From the NCBI GenBank assembly GCA_030615265.1, contig JAUWZP010000013.1:1-33557 (forward strand): a DNA stretch of 33,557 bases, written 5' to 3'. A program made the position numbers and the translations under genes. Positions within the stretch are counted from its first letter, which is position 1, and every line of letters starts with the position of its first letter. The notes under the pieces were generated by a model. The model was not told the origin of the DNA. It did not search any database and was given only the letters and a program-made list of their open reading frames with translations. Of the stretch, positions 1 to 7,522 are shown piece by piece. This DNA comes from Candidatus Bathyarchaeota archaeon. GTDB lineage: Archaea; Thermoproteota; Bathyarchaeia; Bathyarchaeales; Bathyarchaeaceae.

Positions 1-612
1 GTTTTTCACTCCAACTTTTTCCGCTATAACTCTGCTCATGCTGCAAAGCGCTACTTGTCGAATCGTCATGCGGTAATGACGCTGAGCCTCTCTGCTTCGC
101 TCTAAAACTTCCTTGGCAAGCGCAAAGTTCCAGTTCAGAACTGACTTCACGGCGTCTTCCTGTAGATGAAGCGAAAAAGAAGAAGTCTTTTCTATGAGCG
201 ATTCCAAGGAGAAAGCTGTAGGGTCTATCAAGACCTGGAAACTTAGCTTGTCCGCTGCCTCTTCTGCCACTTCAACGCCGGGCAACTCCATACGAAGCTG
301 TTTAAGCCTTCGTTTTTGTTCTGCTGGGATTATCTTCTGGCAAAAGATGTGGATTTGGCTGCTTCCTTGAATGTAGTAAGTTCCGACACAATATTCAAGA
401 GCGGTAAGATCGGGGTAGTCTTCAAGCGGCAGCATCACTTCCAAAGGTTTTTCCGTAGCCGCTACCAGTGGGTAAAGCCTTAATGAGCCGTCTTCTTCCT
501 CTGAAACAGCGATCTGCTCGCCGCTTGTGAGCTTCCTTTGTTCAACCCACTGTTTGGGAAGCGTTAAGGTGAAGCTTCCTCCCTTGATTTTCTGTAGTTT
601 TCTGATCTCCAA
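1..612 (-). CDS. AbrB/PhoU-type phosphate uptake regulator (partial, 3' end off the window)
   Basis: The minus-strand frame is open from position 612 to the window edge and gives about 204 residues. The start is TTG at 612-610, reading MEIRKLQKIKGGSFTLTLPK, preceded by GAGG on the minus strand; a TAA lies in frame at 636-634, so the start cannot be far upstream. The first ~45 residues match the SpoVT/AbrB-like swapped-hairpin domain that opens many archaeal PhoU homologues (pattern R.LQK...GS...TLPK.W). The rest is helical and PhoU-like, for example VLERSREAQRHYRMTI. Family members are thought to regulate phosphate uptake or act as DNA-binding regulators; no phosphate transporter is visible here. 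The gene is divergent from the AOR operon, so it could share its control region. The C-terminus is missing. Confidence 0.8.
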   Translation of the reverse strand, partial: MEIRKLQKIKGGSFTLTLPKQWVEQRKLTSGEQIAVSEEEDGSLRLYPLVAATEKPLEVMLPLEDYPDLTALEYCVGTYYIQGSSQIHIFCQKIIPAEQKRRLKQLRMELPGVEVAEEAADKLSFQVLIDPTAFSLESLIEKTSSFSLHLQEDAVKSVLNWNFALAKEVLERSREAQRHYRMTIRQVALCSMSRVIAEKVGVKN

Positions 613-645
613 ACGGCATTCCTCACGTTGCAGTTATGTATAGGA

Positions 646-663
646 AATATATAAGTTATATAA
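646..663 (-). promoter_or_regulatory. Probable TATA box for the AbrB/PhoU gene
   Basis: On the minus strand this AT-only stretch reads TTTATATAACTTATATAT and sits about 35-50 nt before the TTG start at 612. It is the strongest TATA-like element in the divergent region. Archaeal TFB/TBP promoters place the TATA box about 25 nt before the transcript start, which would give a short leader here. The call is inferred from position and composition only. Confidence 0.45.
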
Positions 664-738
664 AAATGTCGACGCAAATATTTTTGAGCGAAAAATTAAA
701 ACCTATGTCATACTTTAATATTTCAAGAATCCCAACGA

Positions 739-1032
739 GTGTGTCATGCTGTGACCGCCCACGTGAAAATCTTGCTCCACGCAATGTTCAAAGAAGTAGC
801 GGGGCAAAGAGAAATACTGCAAGAAATAAGCGCGGACTCTACACTTCGAGACATGCTTAACACGCTGGCGAGAAAGTATGGAAAAGAGTTCAACAGCATA
901 ATTGACCCAAAAACCGGTCAGGTTAATCTTGACACGCTTGTCATGGTAAACGGCAAAAGCATAAGAAAGCCAGATTTCCAACTTGAAGACAACGATGTTG
1001 TCATGATAACCGTTCCAGTTGGCGGAGGATAA
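739..1032 (+). CDS. MoaD/ThiS-family sulfur carrier protein, linked to an AOR
   Basis: A small ubiquitin-fold protein of 97 residues ending VPVGGG. The terminal Gly-Gly is the hallmark of MoaD/ThiS carriers, which are adenylated and thiocarboxylated at that glycine and give sulfur to molybdopterin (or tungstopterin) or thiamine synthesis. Three in-frame GTG codons could start it: 739, 751 and 763. GTG 763 gives MKILLHAMFKEVAG, the usual start of the family, so the true protein may be 89 residues. A TATA-like element at 711-720 suggests a very short leader. The gene is 12 nt before a zinc-ribbon gene and heads the AOR operon, so a role in making or loading the pterin cofactor of that AOR is likely (inference). 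Confidence 0.8.
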   Translation: MCHAVTAHVKILLHAMFKEVAGQREILQEISADSTLRDMLNTLARKYGKEFNSIIDPKTGQVNLDTLVMVNGKSIRKPDFQLEDNDVVMITVPVGGG

Positions 1033-1044
1033 GAGGGAAGCCAA

Positions 1045-1188
1045 ATGAGCGAAGTCAGATGTTTAAACTGTCTAAAACGATTCGAAGTTCAATCAAACGC
1101 CAAAGAGGCAACATGCCCAAACTGCAAAACCAAATACCGCATCTCCTGGCCCACACCAACTCAAGCCAAAATCCGAGGACCAGCATGA
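1045..1188 (+). CDS. Small zinc-ribbon protein, 47 aa
   Basis: ATG at 1045 follows GAGGGA at 1033-1038 and the frame ends with TGA at 1186-1188. The protein starts MSEVRCLNCLKRFEV and has two CxxC pairs, CLNC (residues 6-9) and CPNC (residues 25-28), which together form a four-cysteine zinc ribbon or rubredoxin-like knuckle. The tail is basic and short. It sits between the MoaD-like gene and the AOR gene, 12 nt after one and 27 nt before the other, so it is almost certainly co-transcribed. A role in tungsten/pterin cofactor insertion or in regulation of the operon is possible, but nothing in the sequence shows it. Confidence 0.7.
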   Translation: MSEVRCLNCLKRFEVQSNAKEATCPNCKTKYRISWPTPTQAKIRGPA

Positions 1189-1215
1189 AAAGCTTGCTAA
1201 ACGAGGGAAACATGA

Positions 1216-3105
1216 ATGGTTTGGAACCGAAAAATAGCTTACATCAACCTTTCAACCAGAAAAATTATTAGAAAACCAGTTCCCAAGACGATGCGCCAAC
1301 TTTACTTAGGCGGCAGAGGCATCGACATGTACCTTCTCTATAATCATGTAAAGCCAAAAATAGACCCGCTAAGCCCTGAAAACGTGTTGTTCATTGGCGC
1401 TGGATTGCTTGGAGGAATTCCCTGTCTTGGCGCAGGCAGATGCGACGTAGCCGCCAAGTCTCCTGTAACGGGTGGTGTTGGCGATTCAAATGTAGGTGGT
1501 TTCTTCGGAGCTGAGCTGCGGTTCGCTGGGTTTGACCACTTGGTGGTGACTGGAAAATCCAAGAAAACCGTTTACATTTGGGTGCAAGATGGCGAAATTG
1601 AAGTCAGAGATGCCGCTGATCTTTGGGGAAAAGACACTGTTGAAACTCAGACAGCGATCAGGCAGAATCATGGAGACGAGGACATAAAAAGCCTAGTCAT
1701 CGGAGTAGCTGGCGAAAACTTGGTGAGATTCGCTAATGTGAGGACGGGAATGAAAAACTCGGGTGGAAGAACCGGCATGGGCTGTGTTATGGGCTCTAAG
1801 AATCTTAAGGCTGTCGCAGCTAGAGGAACAATGAATCTTGAATTCGCCAAACCTGAGAAGCTTCTCGATTACTGCAAAGAGATGAACGACATGATTATAA
1901 GCACTCGCTGGGCTAGAGCGCAGTCCCGATGGGGCACAATGATAATCTTCAGCAACACGAATACTACTGGCTTGATTAGAACCAAAAATTTTCAGTTAAA
2001 TCTGCTTGAAGATGGCCAAGACTTAGAACCTGAAAACATCGACCGTTACTCAATAGGCACGGCTGGATGCTACGGCTGCGTGGTTCACTGTAGGCATCGC
2101 TATGTTTTAAAAGATGGACCTTACGCGCCCTTTTTTGATGAAGGCCCAGAATACACTTCGTTAGGTGCCTTCGGAACAATGGTTAACGTTAAGAAATTAG
2201 AAACGGTTCTCGCAGCTAATCATCTGGTTAACAAGTATGGCTTAGACACGCTTGAAACAGGGGGGCTTATTGCTTGGGCTATGGAGCTTTATGAAAAGGG
2301 GATAATCAACGACAAGATGACTGGAGGCTTAAAACTGAACTGGGGCAACGAAGAAGCCCTGTTCGAGTTGATACATCAGATCGCCATGCGAGAAGGCTTT
2401 GGGAACGTTTTAGCCAACGGGTTCCGAGACGCCATTGCTAAGATTGGGAAAGGCTCTGGGTATTATGCTATTCAGGTTAAGGGGATGAGCAATCTTCACT
2501 CGGATGAGCGTCCTACTCCAAGCTTTGCGTTAGGCATAGCCACAGCCACAAGGGGAAGTGACCACTTGCGGAGTCGCCCTGCGGTTGACATGTACGGCTT
2601 GCCCGAGGAGTTTCTGCAGGAACTATACGGAGGACCAGTTTCGTCAGATTACACCTCTTACGACGGTAAAAGCCGAATGATCTGGTGGCAAGAACGTCTC
2701 TATGCCGTGACGGACTCGATTGGGATATGTAAGTTTCAAACGGTTTTCTGCGCGGTGCATGCGCCCAAATGGAACGAATTCTCAAAGCTGATTCAACTGG
2801 CAACCGGCATGAAATTTTCGAAGTCGCAGCTTATGCAGATTGGGGAAAGAATCTACACGTTGGAGAGGATGTTCAACTTGCGCGAAGGCTTCACGCGAAA
2901 AGACGATAAATTGCCTGAACGGTACTTTAAGGAGCCAACTCCACTGGGCTTGCCGATCGCAAAGGGCAAAAAGATAGATAGGAAAAAATTTGAAATCATG
3001 CTCGATGAGTACTATGCGCTTCACGGCTGGAGCAAGAATGGTGTGCCTACGAAGAAGGCGCTCGTAAAACTTGGGCTCGATAAGGAGCCGACTCACATGA
3101 TTTAG
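1216..3105 (+). CDS. Tungsten-type aldehyde:ferredoxin oxidoreductase family protein
   Basis: The 629-residue product is full length for the AOR family (about 600-650). ATG 1216 is preceded by GAGGG at 1203-1207. The N-terminal domain has the expected GGRG (residues 32-35) and the glycine-rich GVGDSNVGGFFG pterin-binding loop (about 87-98). The [4Fe-4S] ligands are visible as C285-x2-C288-x3-C292 with the distant fourth cysteine C505 in DSIGICKF. The ATRGSDH segment (444-450) is also typical. Such enzymes oxidise aldehydes to acids with ferredoxin as acceptor, or run backwards. The family also includes BamB of class II benzoyl-CoA reductase, and the substrate cannot be read from sequence. The next gene, a polyferredoxin, is probably its electron partner. 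Confidence 0.92.
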   Translation: MVWNRKIAYINLSTRKIIRKPVPKTMRQLYLGGRGIDMYLLYNHVKPKIDPLSPENVLFIGAGLLGGIPCLGAGRCDVAAKSPVTGGVGDSNVGGFFGAELRFAGFDHLVVTGKSKKTVYIWVQDGEIEVRDAADLWGKDTVETQTAIRQNHGDEDIKSLVIGVAGENLVRFANVRTGMKNSGGRTGMGCVMGSKNLKAVAARGTMNLEFAKPEKLLDYCKEMNDMIISTRWARAQSRWGTMIIFSNTNTTGLIRTKNFQLNLLEDGQDLEPENIDRYSIGTAGCYGCVVHCRHRYVLKDGPYAPFFDEGPEYTSLGAFGTMVNVKKLETVLAANHLVNKYGLDTLETGGLIAWAMELYEKGIINDKMTGGLKLNWGNEEALFELIHQIAMREGFGNVLANGFRDAIAKIGKGSGYYAIQVKGMSNLHSDERPTPSFALGIATATRGSDHLRSRPAVDMYGLPEEFLQELYGGPVSSDYTSYDGKSRMIWWQERLYAVTDSIGICKFQTVFCAVHAPKWNEFSKLIQLATGMKFSKSQLMQIGERIYTLERMFNLREGFTRKDDKLPERYFKEPTPLGLPIAKGKKIDRKKFEIMLDEYYALHGWSKNGVPTKKALVKLGLDKEPTHMI

Positions 3106-3113
3106 TTTGGAGG

Positions 3114-3608
3114 ATGAAAGCTTTGCAGAAGATCTTGTTTATAGACCCAGAGAAATGCACGGGATGCAGAATATGCGAAACCGCTTGTTCGATGCATCAT
3201 GAGAAAGTTTGCAATCCTGCGAGAGCGAGAATTCATATTGCGAAGTGGGAGACTGCGGGCTTGTACATTCCAGTTGTCTGTTTGCACTGTGAGACTCCGA
3301 TTTGCGAAACAGTCTGCCCCGTTCGCGCTATAAAGCGGAATGAAAAAACTGGTGCTGTGATTATTGACTATAATCTCTGTGTGGGATGCCGACTTTGCGT
3401 GCTGTATTGTCCCTTTGCTGGAGCTGGAATCGACCCCTTAACTGGAAAAGTCTTGAAGTGCGACCTATGCGATGGAGACCCTGTGTGCGTCCGGTTCTGT
3501 GAACCAAAAGCCCTACAATACGTCAAAGCGACAAGAGCGAACACGATGAAGATGCGAAAAGCAGCCGAGAAGTTCTCAGAACTAATGCAAAAACTACTAG
3601 CTCCTTAG
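3114..3608 (+). CDS. Four-cluster ferredoxin, AOR electron-transfer partner
   Basis: A 164-residue iron-sulfur protein with sixteen cysteines in four groups: C15/18/21/25, C56/59/64/68, C89/92/95/99 and C116/119/125/129. This HycB/DmsB-like layout carries four [4Fe-4S] clusters and suits electron transfer between the AOR and another acceptor. It lies 8 nt after the AOR stop. The start is unsure: GGAGG at 3109-3113 touches ATG 3114, but it lies 9 nt before the in-frame TTG at 3123, giving MQKILFIDPEKCTG. TTG 3123 may therefore be the real start (161 aa). It is soluble, with no signal peptide or membrane segment. Confidence 0.9.
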   Translation: MKALQKILFIDPEKCTGCRICETACSMHHEKVCNPARARIHIAKWETAGLYIPVVCLHCETPICETVCPVRAIKRNEKTGAVIIDYNLCVGCRLCVLYCPFAGAGIDPLTGKVLKCDLCDGDPVCVRFCEPKALQYVKATRANTMKMRKAAEKFSELMQKLLAP

Positions 3609-3618
3609 TACGCGTTTT

Positions 3619-5163
3619 TTACAGTGTAGCTTTTTCGGATTTCAAAAGGGATTTTGCTATTATTTCCATGATATCGTAGATTTTTATGCCCAGCGACTTT
3701 TTAACCGATGCATGTCGAAGATTAACCTGGCATGTCGGGCACGCCGTTGTAAGCGTATCCACTCCTAAAGGCACAACATCATTGGCAAGTCTAATATGAG
3801 CCGAGTTAACGCTTACTGGATAGTTAAATGACCAGAGTCCACCTCCTGCACCGCAACATCGGGCTCGTCTTCTGTTTAACGGGGTCTCAACTAGCTGCAG
3901 GTTAGGTACGGCTTTCAAAACATTGCGAGGCTCGTCGAAAACTTTGCTGTGTCGTCCAAGCGAACAGGGGTCATGATAAGTAACCTTAACATTTAATCCT
4001 TTTAGTTCAAGCTGCCCATTTTTTATCAAGTTATGAGCAAACTGCGATGTGTGTACAACTTCAACTGGCATCTCTACATTCAAGACTTCTGGATAAAGCT
4101 TCGAGAAAGTGTAGTAGCAACCCGCACACGAAGTGACAAGAACCCTCGCTCCAGCTTCTTTCACCCGCTCAACCACATGTGCAGCAACGTCTTTCGCTTC
4201 TTTCCACAGTCCAGAAGCCAACAAAACATAGCCACAACAACCCTCTTTCTCGCCTAACAGGGTGAAATCAACATTGGCGTTACCTAGAACGTTAACAACT
4301 GCCTTAGCGGTGTTTGGCGTGCGGGTAGCCACCACGCAGCCAACCCAGTAGAGAACATCAGCCTTTTTCAGAGGCCTAACTGGAAGATTTTTCATCCAAG
4401 CGAGACGTCGAGGAGACGATGTTCCACCGACATCGCCGGTCTCCAAAATGTTCTTCGCGGTCATAGTGAACAGGTCGGGAGCCAAACCCTTCTCGGCGAG
4501 GCGTCGTCGAGCGTCCAATATGGCTTTCCTAACCTGCGTGTCTTCAAAACATTCAGCGAAGCAGAGTCCGCAGAGGCTACAAGTGTAAAGAACATCTGTT
4601 AGCTTTCTGGAAGGTTGCAGTTCTCCGCTTGAAAAGCCCCGTATTAAGAGGGCTCTTCCCTTTGAGGACCATGTTTCAACGCCGTTAAAAGACGGCGTCA
4701 CAGTGCAGTAGCCGCTGCATGTGGTGCACTCTAAACATGTGCTCGCTGGCATTTTCATAAACAATGTTTTGAGGGCTAAGGCAAAGTTTCTAAACGTGCC
4801 ATGACCCGCCCTATAAATTTCCCTCATGTATTCTGCTATCCGCTCTCTTTCCTCTGCCTCACTTAGAATCTCAAGTTTCGGAGGAACAACATCGTCAAGT
4901 AAAACTATTGAGGAACGCGCAGACCCGAAGACTTCAGCTTTTCCAGAACCTCTGCGGATAACTGTAAAGCCTTCTTTCTTGGCTAATTCCAGTATTTTTT
5001 GTGCTTGTTCGTTGGAGCTAACCCGTAAAACAAGGTTGAGTTTAGGATATTGCTGCTTTCTGAAAAAATGTTCATAAGAGTAGACATAAATGTCTTCTAT
5101 ATCCGTGAGAACGTTTGCAGCGTCCACAATTTGTTTTAGATGCTCAACGATGTTCTCTTTCAC
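3619..5163 (-). CDS. HdrD/GlpC-like iron-sulfur oxidoreductase with short FAD-domain remnant
   Basis: GTG start at 5163, overlapping the upstream gene by 4 nt (GTGA). Residues 1-95 resemble the front of a GlcD-type FAD-binding domain (LVLRVSSNEQAQKILELA, then RRGSG), but the rest of that domain is absent. Residues 143-153 and 195-205 hold two [4Fe-4S] motifs (CLECTTC.., CSLCGLC..). Two CCG domains follow: C276, C309-C310, C346/C349 and C400, C436-C437, C475/C478. In HdrB/HdrD and GlpC/LldE such domains bind unusual iron-sulfur clusters that handle disulfides or pass electrons from a flavin. The physiological donor is unknown. Convergence with the AOR-ferredoxin operon, only 10 nt apart, may hint at linked electron flow but is not proof. 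Confidence 0.82.
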   Translation of the reverse strand: MKENIVEHLKQIVDAANVLTDIEDIYVYSYEHFFRKQQYPKLNLVLRVSSNEQAQKILELAKKEGFTVIRRGSGKAEVFGSARSSIVLLDDVVPPKLEILSEAEERERIAEYMREIYRAGHGTFRNFALALKTLFMKMPASTCLECTTCSGYCTVTPSFNGVETWSSKGRALLIRGFSSGELQPSRKLTDVLYTCSLCGLCFAECFEDTQVRKAILDARRRLAEKGLAPDLFTMTAKNILETGDVGGTSSPRRLAWMKNLPVRPLKKADVLYWVGCVVATRTPNTAKAVVNVLGNANVDFTLLGEKEGCCGYVLLASGLWKEAKDVAAHVVERVKEAGARVLVTSCAGCYYTFSKLYPEVLNVEMPVEVVHTSQFAHNLIKNGQLELKGLNVKVTYHDPCSLGRHSKVFDEPRNVLKAVPNLQLVETPLNRRRARCCGAGGGLWSFNYPVSVNSAHIRLANDVVPLGVDTLTTACPTCQVNLRHASVKKSLGIKIYDIMEIIAKSLLKSEKATL

Positions 5164-5399
5164 GGAGATGTCTCCAATCTTTCTAAATCCTCTAGAACAT
5201 TTCTCTTTTCAAACGAGCTTCCTATGCCAATAATATCTTTCAATGGGTTATCGCTAGGCGAAAGTTTGCGTAACAAATATTCATATCTCTGTATGTACAG
5301 TTTGAGGGCTTCTTCTCCTTCAACGCCTAATTCTAGTTTGCCATGTTTAGCAAATACTATTTCCTTAGATACAACGATTTCTATTTGAGCCATCTTCAT
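5160..5399 (-). CDS. Small protein of unknown function, paired with HdrD-like gene
   Basis: ATG 5399 (or ATG 5393) behind GGAGATGG on the minus strand; 79 residues. I do not recognise the family. The sequence is charged and soluble, beginning MKMAQIEIVVSKEIVFAKHG, with a possible beta-hairpin followed by an acidic-basic helix, and no cysteines. Its stop overlaps the start of the HdrD-like gene by 4 nt, so the two are translationally coupled. It may be a subunit or adaptor of that oxidoreductase (inference). Confidence 0.6.
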   Translation of the reverse strand: MKMAQIEIVVSKEIVFAKHGKLELGVEGEEALKLYIQRYEYLLRKLSPSDNPLKDIIGIGSSFEKRNVLEDLERLETSP

Positions 5400-5525
5400 T
5401 AAACATCCATCTCCAAGTAAATATAACCATTCTGAGCTTAATATTGAAACTATGAAATAGTTGTAGCCTTCTAAAACTATTTCTCTTCAAAATGAGGTGA
5501 AAATGTTTGGGTTTACCTAGATACC

Positions 5526-5830
5526 ATGTTAAAAAAGCCAGAAGAATACGGGTTTCAAGACATAATCCACGAGAAGACAGACTGGGTAGCAAGAATCACC
5601 ATCAACCGTCCGCAAGTATATAACGCCTATAGACTGATTTCACTGCAAGAGATTTGCGAGGTTTTACATGACATTCTATGGGATGGGTCTGCTGGCTTAG
5701 TTAACAAGGTTGTGCCCTACGAAAAGTTAGATGAAGCGTGAATGAAGTCTGCAAGAAACTTAGTGACAAGATGCCCGGCTGTCTGCGCTACACGAAAACT
5801 CAAGCCAACTTCTGGGGCGACCTCGCATAG
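5526..5830 (+). pseudogene. Decayed enoyl-CoA hydratase/crotonase gene
   Basis: ATG 5526 opens a frame reading DIIHEKTDWVARITINRP, the first strand-helix unit of a crotonase of the BadI type. After about 50 residues the sequence jumps to GLVNKVVPYEKLDEA, which in crotonases lies about 130-150 residues later, so the oxyanion-hole and active-site region is deleted. A TGA follows at 5739-5741. In another frame from 5744 the family's C-terminal helix continues (KKLSDKMPGCLRYTKTQANF) to TAG 5828-5830. One large internal deletion plus a frameshift therefore explain the remains. It may be a lost paralogue of the intact crotonase gene at 6361-7332, though the N-termini differ. Confidence 0.75.
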
Positions 5831-5915
5831 AGCACGCGCAAAAACAATGTTGTAAATGACCATGGGTTGCGTTAGTTGCAACACTAATTAGTTTTGATAA
5901 CTGCAAGAGGGTGAG

Positions 5916-5955
5916 CATATTTGGATCCTAATAACGGGTTATGTTGAAAAATACG
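5916..5955 (+). repeat. 40-nt repeat, copy 1
   Basis: Core CATATTTGGATCCTAATA (5916-5933), then a 6-nt spacer and TATGTTGAAAAATACG. It matches copy 3 in inverted orientation over all 18 core bases. The core is nearly palindromic around GGATCC. Confidence 0.7.
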
Positions 5956-6019
5956 GGGGGGTATCGTTTTTGGCAGGTGAAACCTCTCGCAAAAACTAAC
6001 TTTTTATTTTAGACGCTAA

Positions 6020-6059
6020 CATATTTGGATTCAAATATAAAAACTATGGAAAAACAACG
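6020..6059 (+). repeat. 40-nt repeat, copy 2
   Basis: Core CATATTTGGATTCAAATA (6020-6037), then a 7-nt spacer and TATGGAAAAACAACG. Same orientation as copy 1; the core differs from copies 1 and 3 at two positions, and the change keeps it near-palindromic. Confidence 0.65.
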
Positions 6060-6216
6060 TGTTTTTTCAGAAATGAAAGCTGCTAAGCACATTCTTAACA
6101 AGTTAGTTCTGGTTGTTCATAACCGATAGGATAATCATCCTGTTGTGCGAAATTTTAAGCACAAAAGGCATATCCCCTACGTTTTTTGCTATTTTTTGAT
6201 CTTTGGAAAAAAGGGT

Positions 6217-6254
6217 CGTTTTCAACATACCTTGCCTATTAGGATCCAAATATG
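6217..6254 (-). repeat. 40-nt repeat, copy 3 (inverted)
   Basis: On the minus strand: core CATATTTGGATCCTAATA (6254-6237), then a 7-nt spacer and TATGTTGAAAACG. With copy 1 it forms inverted ends around about 340 bp, as in a small mobile element; alternatively these are binding sites for a regulator. Confidence 0.7.
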
Positions 6255-6360
6255 TTCAGCCAGTTGGCGTACAATCTGAACCTATGTACGCGCGTATCTT
6301 TTTCAAAGATCAACTATTGAAGAATCAATTTTTATGGAAACGGTGCGTCTTCAGTCACGA

Positions 6361-7332
6361 TTACTTGAGTTTGGCTCCGCATTTTAAACAGTATTTAGAC
6401 TTTTCTGGGAGGTATTCTGCACCACACTTGTCACACTTAGCCATGTACGGCCCATAAGGAACCCTCGGATCCCCTCCCTTGGCGATAAACGAGCGGATCT
6501 TTTCCATATCAGGCTTTCTCTTTTCCTTGAACGCCCATAGTCCCTCAGTGGGCTCCATAGAGCCAAGGTTGAGAGCGAACCATGCCTTTCCATGTTCCCA
6601 GGTGAGGCGCCAAACCAGTTCTTTCCACCAGTTGTGTTGAACCTTATAATACCATAGGCTGGACGGAGACAGTTTTTTCATCTTATCGATGTACTCTCTC
6701 ACCTTATCGTCTAACTTTTCTTTGGGCACCACAGCGTTCACTACGCCGTACTTGAGAGCCTCTTCCGCGCTTATCTTTAAGCTTAGAAGAACCATCTCCG
6801 CCGATTTCTTTATGCTCATGTGTAAGGGAAGCCATTGAGACAGCCCACCAATAGAAGTCATGCCCACCCTGGGACCGGGAGAGATAAAAGATGCGTGATC
6901 CGCTGCAATTGCAAGGTCACAGCAAGCGACGAACTCCCAGCCACCGCCTGCTACTACTCCGTTTACTCGAGCAATAACCGGCTTTCCACAGTGCATTATC
7001 ATGTCGAAGACTCTGCCGTAGAATTCTCCCCACTCCCAGAACTTCCAAGGCTTTTTATTGTATATCCCAGCGTACTCGTGGACGCTTCCACCTGTGCAGA
7101 AAGCTCTGTCGCCTTCGCCGGTCATCACTATGATTTGAACGGAATCGTCTCCCATAGCCTTCTCGTAAGCGGTGCACAACTCTTTGAGGGTTCCCAAGAC
7201 ATATGAGTTCAACGCTTTAGGGTTGTTGATGGCAATTAAGGCAGTGTAATCGTACCAGTTAGGATCGTACTTGACGGTTCGCCAGTCTTTTGGATCCTCA
7301 GCTGGATACCAGTCGTATTCCGTTTTCGACAT
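6361..7332 (-). CDS. Enoyl-CoA hydratase/BamA-like ring hydrolase with C-terminal zinc ribbon
   Basis: Crotonase-superfamily protein of about 323 residues from ATG 7332 (MSKTEYDWY); an in-frame GTG lies 9 nt upstream at 7341, numbering 326 residues from there. The strand INNPKALNSY, the oxyanion-hole segment DRAFCTGGSVHEYA and the second loop GVVAGGGWEF are present. FCTGG and HEYA spacing recall 6-oxocyclohexene-1-carbonyl-CoA hydrolase (BamA/Oah) and BadI more than ordinary enoyl-CoA hydratase. The last 24 residues carry C303-x2-C306 and C318-x2-C321, a zinc ribbon not normal for crotonases. A TATA-like element at 7366-7376 gives almost no leader. Substrate is unproven; the neighbouring AOR-family enzyme would suit aromatic or cyclic acyl-CoA metabolism (inference). 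Confidence 0.85.
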   Translation of the reverse strand: MSKTEYDWYPAEDPKDWRTVKYDPNWYDYTALIAINNPKALNSYVLGTLKELCTAYEKAMGDDSVQIIVMTGEGDRAFCTGGSVHEYAGIYNKKPWKFWEWGEFYGRVFDMIMHCGKPVIARVNGVVAGGGWEFVACCDLAIAADHASFISPGPRVGMTSIGGLSQWLPLHMSIKKSAEMVLLSLKISAEEALKYGVVNAVVPKEKLDDKVREYIDKMKKLSPSSLWYYKVQHNWWKELVWRLTWEHGKAWFALNLGSMEPTEGLWAFKEKRKPDMEKIRSFIAKGGDPRVPYGPYMAKCDKCGAEYLPEKSKYCLKCGAKLK

Positions 7333-7522
7333 GTCTATCACGTCAGTGTGATTAATTCTGTAAGTATTTAATATTTACTTGGAGGCGGAGAATTTGCGGA
7401 GAAATCTATCGAACCGCGCGAAGCATTGATGAGTAACCATTGTAGCTTTTGATTGAGATATGCTTTTAAGATTAAACAGTAAAGAAGAAAATGTGACCAG
7501 AGGTTAATATGGAGAAGTTCTT

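Larger units (their letters stand above)
5831..6360. other. 530-bp non-coding stretch with a three-copy repeat
   Basis: No convincing gene on either strand; short open frames here lack family features and ribosome sites. The stretch is AT-rich and has a seven-G run near 5955-5961. It holds three copies of a ~40-nt element (described separately). A 10-bp inverted pair TTGATCTTTG / CAAAGATCAA lies near 6197 and 6305. It separates the crotonase pseudogene from the 3' end of the intact crotonase gene, so it may be debris of a deleted or inserted element. Confidence 0.6.

Noticed and set aside
5955-5961. Seven-G run as a possible quadruplex or regulatory signal
   Set aside because: A single G run cannot form a quadruplex and no further G runs lie nearby.
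6203-6457. 84-aa plus-strand frame in the repeat region
   Set aside because: It begins inside a repeat-bearing spacer and runs opposite the 3' end of the crotonase gene; it is a shadow frame.
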